Made by a program: the position numbers and the translations under genes
From: Candidatus Accumulibacter phosphatis
GTDB lineage: Bacteria; Pseudomonadota; Gammaproteobacteria; Burkholderiales; Rhodocyclaceae
Length of the DNA stretch: 64,000 nt
Assembly (NCBI RefSeq): GCF_012939955.1
Contig: NZ_SPMY01000040.1
Location: forward strand, 19-64,018
Reading direction: 5' to 3'
Shown: piece after piece, positions 1-7,940 of the stretch
Layout: the number at the start of each line of letters is the position of its first letter
Position numbering within the stretch: position 1 is the first letter of the stretch
The notes under the pieces: generated by a model
Told to the model about the DNA's origin: nothing
What the model saw: only the letters and a program-made list of their open reading frames with translations
Database searches by the model: none

Positions 1-2
1 CC

Positions 3-95
3 CGCGAGGGGGGAGGGGAGTTCAGGCGACCGACGAGGTTTGATGGTGCTCGCGGGCACGATTTTGTGGATGCGCCGCTGGCGCGGTTTGAGTGA
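3..95 (+). CDS. 3' end of an unidentified upstream gene (partial)
   Basis: A reading frame open from the window edge ends at TGA 93-95 and overlaps the GTG start of nirF in a GTGA arrangement, which suggests translational coupling within the nir operon. The visible tail of about 30 residues ends DAPLARFE and matches no family I recognise. Another frame through the same stretch stays open to 279 and encodes a hydrophobic segment followed by basic and acidic residues, so even the frame is uncertain. A run of G near positions 8-18 could also hide an indel. Confidence 0.25.
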   Translation, partial: REGGGEFRRPTRFDGARGHDFVDAPLARFE

Positions 96-1274
96 AGATG
101 ATGACGATGATGAGAAAACTGTTCGCCCTGCTGTCGCTTGTTCTGCTCGCTGGCTGTGCGGCGCCGCCCTTGCGTGGCACCGGCGACCTCGGGCTGGTGA
201 TCGAGCGCGCCAGCGGTCACGTCAGCCTGGTCAATACCAGTGCCGGCAAACCCTACGCGCGCATCGGCGGGCTCGGTGACCTGTCGCACGCTTCGGTCGT
301 CTACTCGCGCGACGGTCGCTACGCCTACGTCTTTGGCCGCGATGGCGGACTGACGAAAGTCGATCTGCTTGAGGCGCGGATCGTCAAGCGCGTGCTGCAG
401 TCGGGCAATGCCATTGGCGGTTCGATCTCGCAGGATGGCCGCATCGTCGTCGCGCAGAACTACAAGCCGGGCGGCATCAAGGCTTTCGACGCGGAGACCC
501 TGGAACTGCTCTCCGAAGTGCCGGCGGAATACGCGCCGGGGAGTTTTTCCAAAGTGGTTGGCCTGGCCGACCTTTCCGGCAACCGCTTCGCCTATGCGCT
601 TTTCGACGGCGGCGAGATCTGGGTCAGCGACTTCTCCGATCCCCGCCATCCGACCACTCAACGCTACCCGGCTGGCCTGCAGCCTTATGACGGGCTGGTG
701 ACCCCCGACGGGCGTTATTACCTGGCCGGGCTCTTCGGTGAGGATGGCGTGGCGCTGCTCGATACCTGGCAGCCGGAGAAGGGCTCGCGGCGGATTCTGG
801 GCAACTACGGGCGCGGCGAAGAAAAAACTGCCGGTCTTCAAGATGCCGCACCTGCGCGGCTGGTCGATGGCGCAGGGCAAGGCCTATCTGCCGGCAATCG
901 GCCGGCACGAGGTGTTGGTGGTTTCCGGCAGCGATTGGCAGGAAGTTGGCCGCATTGCGGTCAAGGGACAGCCGGTGTTCGTCATGGCGCGGCCCGATGG
1001 CCGGCAGGTGTGGGTCAATTTCGCCTTCCCCGACAACGGCTGGGTGCAGGTCATCGACACCCTGAGCGGCAAGGTGGTGCAGACCCTCGAACCGGGCAAG
1101 GCGATTCTGCATATGGAGTTCACGCCACGTGGCGAGCAGGTCTGGCTGTCCGCCCGTGACGACAACAAGGTGGTGATTTACGATACCGCGACGCTGACCC
1201 AGGTCGGCGAGTTTGCGGCGCAAGCGCCGAGCGGCATCTTCTTTACCAGCCGCGCGCAGCGCACGGGATTCTGA
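92..1274 (+). CDS. nirF: NirF, heme d1 biosynthesis protein (one frameshift)
   Basis: NirF is a periplasmic or membrane-anchored protein of the beta-propeller type needed for a late step of heme d1 assembly for cytochrome cd1 nitrite reductase. The N-terminus is a short basic segment and hydrophobic stretch ending in the lipobox LLAGC, so it is probably a lipoprotein. The body has propeller-like repeats such as VVYSRDGRYAYVFGRDGG and VTPDGRYYLAGLFGEDG. The frame breaks at an A6 run (822-827): the upstream part reads to about NYGRGEEK and the rest continues in the next frame to SRAQRTGF. Removing one A gives about 393 residues, normal for NirF. GTG 92 overlaps the preceding stop; ATG codons at 98, 101, 107 and 110 are alternatives. 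nirDL follows after 7 bp. An indel error is more likely than a dead gene because both halves are well conserved. Confidence 0.85.
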
Positions 1275-1281
1275 GATCGCA

Positions 1282-2262
1282 ATGACCGACCAGGCGCTCG
1301 ACTTTCGTTTGCTGAACGACTTCCAGAGGGACTTCCCGCTTTGCCCGGCGCCCTTCGCTGAACTGGCGGAGCGCCTTGGTGTGGCTGAGAACGCCGTCCT
1401 GCGCCTGCTCGAGACGCTGCGCCGCGATGGCAAGATCTCCCGCGTCGGCGCCGTCTTTGCGCCCAAGCGCATTGGCGCCAGCACCCTGGCGGCGATGGCT
1501 GTAGCGCCGGAGAAACTGGCCGCCGTCGCCGAGGCGGTCAATCGCTTTCCGGAGGTCAACCACAACTACGAGCGCGAGCATCGCTACAACCTCTGGTTCG
1601 TGGTCACCGCCGGTTCCGAAGGCCGCCTGCAGGCAGCTTTGGGGGCCATCGAGCAGGCGGCTGGCCAGCCGCTGCTGCGCCTGCCCTTGCTGCAGGAATT
1701 TCACATCGACCTCGGTTTTTCGCTCGACGGCAAAGGCAAGGAAGGCCTGCCGGCGCCGGTGCGCAGGCAGGCCTTCGTGGCGCCACGGCCGCTCGACGAG
1801 TTCGAACGCCGCCTGGTGATGGCCTTGCAGGAAGGCTTGCCGCTGTTCATGCGGCCGTTTTCGGTGCTCGCCAGTCGTGTCGGTTGTGAGGAGAGCGAAG
1901 TCCTTGAACGTATCCGTCGCTGGTGCGCCGAGGGCATCATCAAGCGCTTCGGCGTCGTCGTCCGCCATCACGAACTCGGCTACACCGCCAACGCCATGCT
2001 GGTGCACGACATCCCCGACGCGGCAGTCGCCGAGATGGGCGAAATCCTGGCCGGCGAACCGGGAGTGACCCTCTGCTATCAGCGTCCGCGGGTCTTGCCG
2101 GACTGGCCCTACAACCTGTTCTGCATGATTCACGGGCAGGTTCGCGCCGAGGTCGAGGCGCGCATCGCCGAGTTGCGCGCCCGCCTGCACCTCGAGGATT
2201 GCGCGCATGCCGTCCTTTTCTCGTTGACCCGCTTCAAGCAGGGCGGCGCGCGCTATGTCTGA
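1282..2262 (+). CDS. nirDL: NirDL, fused siroheme decarboxylase subunits
   Basis: This Lrp/AsnC-like protein of 326 residues carries two tandem copies of the NirD/L/G/H fold: a D-type half (about 1-165) and an L-type half (about 175-326). Each begins with a helix-turn-helix-like segment followed by an AsnC-type ligand-binding domain. The Nir D/L/G/H proteins convert siroheme to 12,18-didecarboxysiroheme in heme d1 synthesis. Motifs seen are HNYEREHRYNLWFV in the first half and CYQRPRVLPDWPYNLF in the second, the pattern of D/G and L/H members. ATG 1282 is chosen because it lies 7 bp after the nirF stop with a GAGA sequence ahead of it; an upstream in-frame start at 1213 would lie inside nirF. 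It overlaps nirG by 8 bp. The protein keeps an HTH-like shape, but the family acts as an enzyme rather than a DNA-binding regulator. Confidence 0.93.
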   Translation: MTDQALDFRLLNDFQRDFPLCPAPFAELAERLGVAENAVLRLLETLRRDGKISRVGAVFAPKRIGASTLAAMAVAPEKLAAVAEAVNRFPEVNHNYEREHRYNLWFVVTAGSEGRLQAALGAIEQAAGQPLLRLPLLQEFHIDLGFSLDGKGKEGLPAPVRRQAFVAPRPLDEFERRLVMALQEGLPLFMRPFSVLASRVGCEESEVLERIRRWCAEGIIKRFGVVVRHHELGYTANAMLVHDIPDAAVAEMGEILAGEPGVTLCYQRPRVLPDWPYNLFCMIHGQVRAEVEARIAELRARLHLEDCAHAVLFSLTRFKQGGARYV

Positions 2263-2734
2263 GGCAGCCGGCATCGACACCATCGATCGGGCGATCATCG
2301 ATTCGCTCCAGGGCGGCTTCCCGCTCTGCGAGCGGCCTTATGCCGCAGTCGCCGAGGCGCTGGGCATCGGCGAGGAGCAACTGCTCGAACGCTTGCAGGC
2401 GATGCTCGCGGCGCGCGTACTGACCCGCTTCGGGCCGATGTTTCAGGTCGAGCGCATGGGAGGCGCTTTCGTTCTCGCCGCGATGCGCGTTCCCGAAGCC
2501 GATTGGCTGCGCGTGCTCGAGGTGGTCAATGCTTTCCCGCAGGTGGCGCATAACTACCGCCGCGAAAGCGACCGCCACTGCGACTTCAATATGTGGTTCG
2601 TGCTGGCCACCGAAACGGCCGACGGCATTGCGGCCGCGGTACGCAGCATCGAGGAAGCCAGCGGTTTGCCGGTCTTCCCCTTTCCCAAGCTGCAGGAGTA
2701 TTTCGTCGAGATGAAGCTGGCGGTGCGCACATGA
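2255..2734 (+). CDS. nirG: NirG, siroheme decarboxylase subunit
   Basis: A single-unit AsnC-like protein of 159 residues of the D/G class, expected to pair with an H/L-class subunit in siroheme decarboxylation for heme d1. An HTH-like segment at about 10-60 is followed by a ligand-binding domain with HNYRRESDRHCDFNMWFV, the counterpart of the D-class motif. Its ATG lies inside the end of nirDL (8-bp overlap) and its TGA overlaps the nirH start as ATGA, so the four genes are tightly coupled. G is chosen over D because the D function is already in the fused nirDL and nirH follows directly; sequence alone separates D from G poorly. Confidence 0.85.
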   Translation: MSEAAGIDTIDRAIIDSLQGGFPLCERPYAAVAEALGIGEEQLLERLQAMLAARVLTRFGPMFQVERMGGAFVLAAMRVPEADWLRVLEVVNAFPQVAHNYRRESDRHCDFNMWFVLATETADGIAAAVRSIEEASGLPVFPFPKLQEYFVEMKLAVRT

Positions 2735-3228
2735 GCGGCGCCCCGGCGCCCGCGGTCGACGCCATCGATCGCCGCCTGATCCTGGCCACGCAGAGCGGCC
2801 TGCCGCTCGTCGCCCGACCGTATCACCAGCTCGCTGAAGAAGTGGGCATTGCGCCGGAAGAGGTGATGGCGCGGCTGGCGAGCATGCTCGACAGTGGCGT
2901 CATTCGCCGCATCGGCGCCGTGCCCAACCACTACGCCATCGGCTACACCGCCAACGGCATGAGCGTCTGGGATGTCCCCGACGAGCGCATCGACGAACTC
3001 GGCGCGCGCATCGGTGCCCTCGATTTCGTCACCCACTGCTATCACCGTCCGCGCAAGTTGCCGGAATGGCCTTACAGCCTGTTTGCCATGGTGCATGGCA
3101 GTTCGCGTGCCGAAGTGCAGGCCAAGGTGGCCGAAATCGCCGCTCTTCTCGGTGCCGATTGCCGCGCTTACGACGTGCTTTTCTCGACCGCCATTCTCAA
3201 GAAGACCGGCCTCAGGATTGGCGGTTAA
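2731..3228 (+). CDS. nirH: NirH, siroheme decarboxylase subunit
   Basis: An AsnC-like protein of 165 residues of the L/H class, the partner of NirG in heme d1 synthesis. It carries CYHRPRKLPEWPYSLFAMVHG, the L/H-class signature also found in the second half of NirDL, and GYTANGMSVWDVPDE upstream of it. ATG 2731 is chosen because it forms an ATGA overlap with the nirG stop; an ORF start at 2593 would lie inside nirG. It is the last gene of the cluster here: the next gene is convergent. The radical-SAM gene nirJ, usual in complete nir clusters, is not downstream and must lie to the left of the window or elsewhere. Confidence 0.9.
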   Translation: MSGAPAPAVDAIDRRLILATQSGLPLVARPYHQLAEEVGIAPEEVMARLASMLDSGVIRRIGAVPNHYAIGYTANGMSVWDVPDERIDELGARIGALDFVTHCYHRPRKLPEWPYSLFAMVHGSSRAEVQAKVAEIAALLGADCRAYDVLFSTAILKKTGLRIGG

Positions 3229-3264
3229 AGGGGGGGGGCCGGCCGCCGTCCGCCGTCCGCGACC

Positions 3265-5601
3265 TTACTTCTTCTTGCCCCCAAAGAGTCTGTCGAAAAA
3301 GCGTTCCGCTTCGTCGACCAGCGCGGCGCCGATGTCGTCGCTGTGACGCCTGAGGACATCGGCAGCGACATCGCTCAGGCTGATCGAGTAGCGCAGCTCA
3401 TCCGCAGGCCCGCTGATGTGCACCGGTATCGGTAGGCCCTCCAGCGCGCGCAGCAACTTCGAGCTTTCGTCAGGATTGGCGGCCATCATCACGCGCAGCG
3501 TGTAATCGAGCTCGCTCGAGAGCAGGTCAAACTGACCATAACCGCCGAGCGCGAGCTTTGCCGCGGCGCCATCCAGATCATCATTGCGTGCCACGCCCGC
3601 AGCCAGTTTGACGGTGCCGCTGAGGTGCGACAGCCGGGTCACTCTGGACGTGTCGATCCGGCCCGACTGGCTGCCGCCGGCGTTGAGAATGTCTTTCACC
3701 TGGCCGAGGACGTCCGCCAGGTCGATGCCGACCAGCGCCACCTCGCGCAGTGCGAAGCCTGCCGTCCCCTGCGCCGCACGGGTCAGCTCGGCGCGCGACT
3801 GGCCACTGCTCGACAAGGCCAGGTCCACATTGCCGCGGCCTGCGAGATCGCTGCGACCGAGTGCGGCGCGTGCCAGGGCACCGAAGTCGACATCGTTCAG
3901 CGCCAGCTTCATGCTTAGCTGTGGGCCCTGACCCTGGCCCTGGCCCTGACCCGTTGCGCCATGGGTGTTCTGTGCGGCGAGGGTCAACTCGCCGTCCGCC
4001 TGACCACCGTAGAGGCGTGCGCTCAGCGGGGCGAGTGTGGCGCGACCGTCGGCGCTGTGCACACGGGCGTGCACAGCCGTCGCCTCGATGCCGCCTGCCT
4101 GTAGCTGCGCGATCTGCAGCTGGCCGTCGAGGCGCAGCGTGTGTAAGCCGGCCAGGTCGAAGGCGGGTTCGGCCGCAGCCGAGGCCGGGGCCGAGGCCGG
4201 GGCCGGCCTGGGTGTTGGCGCCGCCGCGGCAGTCCGCAGGATGGGCAGCGCCGCGCGGCCGGGCCGGGCCTGTCCGGGCTCGCTGCCTGCGGCGGGCGCG
4301 GCGGCTGCCGGTTTCGCTCCGGCGGCCGCCTTTCCTGCGACCGGCTGGGCGAGCGGCAGGTAAGCGTCCAGATTGAGTCGATCGGCCTGCAGGTCGAAGC
4401 CGACTTCCGGCTGTGCAAAGTTCGTCAGCTCGATGCTGGCCTCGAAACGGGCATCGCTGCCCTGCGCGGCCAGCTGCAGGCTGGCGCGTTCGTGCCTGGT
4501 ATCGAGCGTCAGGGCGCCGGACAGGGGCAGGCGTGCCTGCCCTCCGGGCAAGCGCGGGTCTTCGCGGGCGATCTCGGCGTCGAAGCGCGGCAGGCTCAGC
4601 AATTGCCCGTCGAAGGCGATCTCTTCCGCACTGGCCGCGAAGGTCCAGGCGTCGGTGGCGGGTTCGCCGTCGGTCTGGACACTGACTTCGACTTGCGCGG
4701 CGCTGAAGGTTTCGCCCTGGTGCGACAAATGTCTGGCGCTGAGCGCTGCCCGCCAGGGCTGTCTATCGTGCCCATCGCGCCTGCCGGTGAAGCCGAGCTT
4801 GAAGTCGCTGGCGGCCAGCGCCGGCCGCGCAGCGCTCATGTCAATGTCTACGCGGGCCGTGACTTCGATCTCGCCGAGCACTTCGGGCTGGCTCATCAGC
4901 GCGACCTGTGCCTTCAGCCCCAGCGGCAGTTGCGTCTTCGCCGCCAGGCGGCCGGTTTCGAGATGGATCGCCGAGAGCACGATCGTCTTGCCGTTGACGG
5001 CATTGTGCACGGTGAGGGCAGCATCGCTGAGCAGCAACTGTTCGATTTCCCAGCGGGTCTCGCGGTTGGCCGCCGCGGTGGTGGCGGGGACGGCGGCGTC
5101 CGCGCTGGCCACGCTGCTCCCGCTGCTTCCGCTGGCCCCGCTGCTCACCTCGTCCATCTCGGCGGCGCTACTGTGCTTGTCCGGCAGCGTCATCGTCGCC
5201 CGCGCTTCGCGCAGCTGCAGCGACTCGATGACGACTTCCTGCCACAGCAAGGGGAGCAGGGCGACTTCCATGCGCGCCGACGAAAAGCTGAGGAACTCGG
5301 CTTCGTTGTCGCGGGCCGACAAACTGCTCGCCGGCAGGTCGACGGCCAGCCTGGGGAAGAACGACAGCGCCAGATCGCCGTTCAGGTGCAGCGTACGACC
5401 ACTGTGCGTCCTCACCGCTGCTTCGATTTCCGGCTTGTAGCGATTGATATCGAAGAGCGCGATGGCGAGGGCCATGGCCAGCGCCAGGAGCGCCGCCGCC
5501 GCGGCAGCGCCGACCAGCAGGCGCCGCCGCCCGGCAGCTAGCGGCGGCTGCGCCTGCGCTGCGGGTGCGCCAGTACTGCCTGGATCTGCGCTCACCGCCA
5601 A
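3265..5601 (-). CDS. AsmA family protein
   Basis: A 776-778 residue AsmA-type protein, a family anchored in the inner membrane and linked to outer-membrane biogenesis and lipid transport. A single transmembrane segment at about 28-48 is followed by FDINRYKPEIEAAV, the usual AsmA N-terminal pattern, then a long beta-rich periplasmic domain and a conserved C-terminal AsmA region. Low-complexity inserts break the middle: a Ser/Gly/Ala patch near residue 150, a Pro/Ala-rich linker (PAPASAPASAAA) near 470 and a GQGQGQGQG run near 560 made by a CCCTGG-type hexamer repeat. Start is TTG 5601 or GTG 5595, both within 16 bp of the fabI stop, so the gene is probably cotranscribed with fabI. The C-terminus is rich in Lys (FGGKKK). 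Confidence 0.85.
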   Translation of the reverse strand: MAVSADPGSTGAPAAQAQPPLAAGRRRLLVGAAAAAALLALAMALAIALFDINRYKPEIEAAVRTHSGRTLHLNGDLALSFFPRLAVDLPASSLSARDNEAEFLSFSSARMEVALLPLLWQEVVIESLQLREARATMTLPDKHSSAAEMDEVSSGASGSSGSSVASADAAVPATTAAANRETRWEIEQLLLSDAALTVHNAVNGKTIVLSAIHLETGRLAAKTQLPLGLKAQVALMSQPEVLGEIEVTARVDIDMSAARPALAASDFKLGFTGRRDGHDRQPWRAALSARHLSHQGETFSAAQVEVSVQTDGEPATDAWTFAASAEEIAFDGQLLSLPRFDAEIAREDPRLPGGQARLPLSGALTLDTRHERASLQLAAQGSDARFEASIELTNFAQPEVGFDLQADRLNLDAYLPLAQPVAGKAAAGAKPAAAAPAAGSEPGQARPGRAALPILRTAAAAPTPRPAPASAPASAAAEPAFDLAGLHTLRLDGQLQIAQLQAGGIEATAVHARVHSADGRATLAPLSARLYGGQADGELTLAAQNTHGATGQGQGQGQGPQLSMKLALNDVDFGALARAALGRSDLAGRGNVDLALSSSGQSRAELTRAAQGTAGFALREVALVGIDLADVLGQVKDILNAGGSQSGRIDTSRVTRLSHLSGTVKLAAGVARNDDLDGAAAKLALGGYGQFDLLSSELDYTLRVMMAANPDESSKLLRALEGLPIPVHISGPADELRYSISLSDVAADVLRRHSDDIGAALVDEAERFFDRLFGGKKK

Positions 5602-5610
5602 TCCGGGTGC

Positions 5611-6444
5611 TCAGCCAAGTACATGGTAGCCGCCGTCGACATAGGTGGTGTCGCCGGTGATCAGCTTCGCATAGTCGGTGGCCAGGAAGGCGGTCGCCAT
5701 GCCCACGTCCTCGATGCTCACCAGCACGCGCGACGGTGCGCGTGCAGCGGCTTTCTCCATCAATTCGTCGAAACGGCCGATACCCGACGCTGCGCGGGTG
5801 GCGATCGGGCCGGGCGAGATCGGGTTGACGCGAATGCCCTTGGGACCCAGCTCTGCCGCCAGGTAGCGCGAGGTCGCCTCGAGGGCGGCTTTCACCGGCC
5901 CCATCACGTTGTAGTTCTCGACGACTTTCTCGGCGCCGAAGTAGCTCATGGTAAACAGCGTGCCGCCGTTCTTCATCAGCGGTTCGGCGAGCCGCGCCAT
6001 GTGGATGAAGGAATGGCAGGAGACATCCATGGCCATCAGGAAGCCTTCGCGCGAGCAGTCGGTGACGCGGCCATGCAGGTCTTCGCGCGGCGCAAAGGCA
6101 ATCGAATGCAGCGCGAAGTCAAGCTCGCCCCACTCTTTTCCGATGGCCGCGAAGACGGCTTCCAGTTGGCCTTCCTCGCGCACGTCGCAAGGCAGATAGA
6201 GAGCCGGCGGAACATCGAGTGCCTGCGCCAGTGGTTCGGTGAACTTGCGCGACTTCTCATTCAGATAAGTGATGCACAGCTCGGCGCCGAGCCCGCGAAA
6301 GGCCTGCGCGCAGCCCCAGGCGATCGACTGGTCGTTGGCGATGCCGAGGACGATCCCTTTCTTTCCGGCCAATGGTTGCTCCCCCAGGTCGCGCTGATGG
6401 CGCAGCTTTTCGAGCAGTCGGGTGTTGGTTGCTTGATCGGTCAT
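5611..6444 (-). CDS. fabI: Enoyl-[acyl-carrier-protein] reductase (NADH), FabI
   Basis: A 277-residue short-chain dehydrogenase-like enzyme that reduces trans-2-enoyl-ACP in the last step of each fatty-acid elongation cycle. The FabI nucleotide-binding signature GIVLGIANDQSIAWG is near residue 33. The catalytic pair is YNVMGPVK (Tyr-x6-Lys). PISPGPIATRAASGI and TGDTTYVDGGYHVLG are typical FabI C-terminal motifs. ATG 6444 is chosen because AAGGAGT lies about 8 bp ahead of it; the longer ORF adds only eight residues. AsmA follows within about 16 bp. It has roughly 12 more N-terminal residues than E. coli FabI. Confidence 0.93.
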   Translation of the reverse strand: MTDQATNTRLLEKLRHQRDLGEQPLAGKKGIVLGIANDQSIAWGCAQAFRGLGAELCITYLNEKSRKFTEPLAQALDVPPALYLPCDVREEGQLEAVFAAIGKEWGELDFALHSIAFAPREDLHGRVTDCSREGFLMAMDVSCHSFIHMARLAEPLMKNGGTLFTMSYFGAEKVVENYNVMGPVKAALEATSRYLAAELGPKGIRVNPISPGPIATRAASGIGRFDELMEKAAARAPSRVLVSIEDVGMATAFLATDYAKLITGDTTYVDGGYHVLG

Positions 6445-6537
6445 TGCTGACTCCTTTTCTGAAAGCACGTCGTCGGCATGACGACAGGCATGCCTAGTTG
6501 CAGGGCATCAGCCATGATCCTACCACCGCCGGCCTCC

Positions 6538-6686
6538 GTCATTGCGAGGAGGCGCAGCCGACGCGGCAATCCAGAGGTTTGGCTTTTCATGTGTTCAGTG
6601 TTCACGATGTCAATGGGGCGATGCGGCGGGAAATAGTAAGAGGATGGAACTGGATTGCCGCGTCGGCTGCGCCTCCTCGCAATGAC
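6538..6686. repeat. Pair of perfect 37-bp inverted repeats (REP/MITE-like)
   Basis: Positions 6538-6574 (GTCATTGCGAGGAGG... GGCAATCCAG) and 6650-6686 are exact reverse complements over 37 bp and flank 75 bp of non-coding sequence. A related single copy lies at 26431-26466. The right-hand copy and the 26.4-kb copy also share flanking sequence (GTGGGGG, GGTGTGGCGCCGC), so they derive from one longer element. No transposase gene is nearby. Confidence 0.85.
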
Positions 6687-7185
6687 GTGGGGGGCTGGTG
6701 TGGCGCCGCGTTCACCTCTGATCACTCACCACTCACCATTCGCCATTCGCGACAGGCCGGGTTTGCCATCAATGCAAAACTCGCGCCAGCGACTCACGAA
6801 ACTCCCTTCTCCCTCGCGGGAGAAGGGTCGGGGAAGGAGGGGGGTACGGTCATCGCACTCATCGCCCGGGGCGCCTCGATTGTCATCACCGTGAATATCC
6901 GACTGTCGACAACGCTCGCTGTCGGCGACGACGCTGCTTTTTTCACCAAGGAAAGCAAGCGCTGGTCGAGGACGACCGATGGAGCGACAACCGTGAGCGT
7001 CCATTTTTTCGTGATCCGCCCCAGTATTCCTCCACCTCAGCGGCCGTCCTGTGCAATCGGCTGGCAGCGCTGCGCCATCACCGGGCCAAGGATCCTGCGC
7101 TATCGCCCGTGCTTGTCGTCCGCAACGAAGAAGCAGATGAGCCAGGCAGCGGCTGGTCACGAATCTCCCTTCTCGCCCGGGCGCG
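6687..7185. other. Non-coding stretch with a dispersed palindrome
   Basis: No reading frame here resembles a protein I know. The stretch holds one copy of a dispersed hairpin element at about 6791-6864 (core CCCTTCTCCCTCGCGGGAGAAGGG broken over two arms) and a partial second copy at 7157-7190 that runs directly into the 42-bp tandem array. Short runs read as low-quality ORFs on both strands. Confidence 0.5.
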
Positions 7186-7510
7186 AAAGGCAGCGACTGC
7201 AGTTCATCACGCAGCGCCTCAAACGTAAATCTTCGTGACTCGACTTCATGACGCAGAGAGTCAGCAGTGAATCTCCACGACTCAACTTTATGATGCAGAG
7301 AAATCAGCAGTGAGTCGCAAAGACCAAACTTTATGACTGAGAGAGTGAGCGGGAAGTCGCAAAGATCCAGCACCATGATTCAGAGAGTCGGCTGGAAATC
7401 GCAAAGAATCAACTGCATGACGCAAAGAATCAGCGGTGAATCGCAAAGACGCAAGCTCATGACGCAGAAAATCAGCAGTGCGCCGCAAAGATGCAAAGTC
7501 ATTCCTCCCG
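7186..7510. repeat. Degenerate 42-bp tandem repeat array
   Basis: About seven to eight units of 41-43 bp follow each other, first unit boundaries near 7186, 7228, 7270, 7313, 7354, 7396, 7439 and 7481. A typical unit reads AATCGCAAAGACxCAACTTC then ATGACGCAGAGAATCAGCxGTG. Because 42 is a multiple of three, the array reads as a 14-residue repeat: MTQRISGESQRxxx on the plus strand and ADSLRHxxxSLRFT on the minus strand. Units of 41 and 43 bp break both frames, so no intact gene spans the array. It is not a CRISPR: the whole unit repeats with no unique spacers. Confidence 0.8.
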
Positions 7511-7940
7511 GAGTCGGCACGGCTCGTCGAAGGCTTGCCGTAAAGCTTCCGAGGCGTACGCGCCGGCTGGCGCCGATCGGATCCCGCCTTGCCGCGGCCA
7601 GCCTGAAACCGGCCATTGAACAGGCTCAGCGAACCGAAAGCAGCCATTGGTCAGCGCGCGTCAAAGCGCAAGAAGCGTAGCTTGAGATGACGACGTCCAT
7701 GTCACCATGCTGGGGCCCTCATTACGATGACATCCGAGTGCCGAAGCGCTGCTCTGCAAGGCAGTGAACTTTTTACCACCGCCTTCGTTCCCACATGCAA
7801 CCCTTGACCGGACGAGGCGTGATACGGTCTACTTCAGCCCCAGCAACCCGTCGCTTGCCGCTCGCCCCGGCAGCTTAAGCCCCGGCAGGAACATCACGCA
7901 AGAAAGCCAGAAATCCGTCCAACAACACAGGGTTACTTCC
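7511..7940. other. Intergenic region upstream of the DUF1254 gene
   Basis: No gene is supported in this stretch. Frames continuing from the tandem array die out in low-complexity sequence. The 5' region of the DUF1254 gene contains no clear sigma-70 promoter that I would defend. Confidence 0.4.

Noticed and set aside
4373-5541. Long plus-strand ORFs opposite the AsmA gene
   Set aside because: Shadow frames; composition is Arg/Ser/Ala-rich without domains.
7186-7510. CRISPR array
   Set aside because: The whole 42-bp unit repeats with point changes and no unique spacers, and no cas genes are present.
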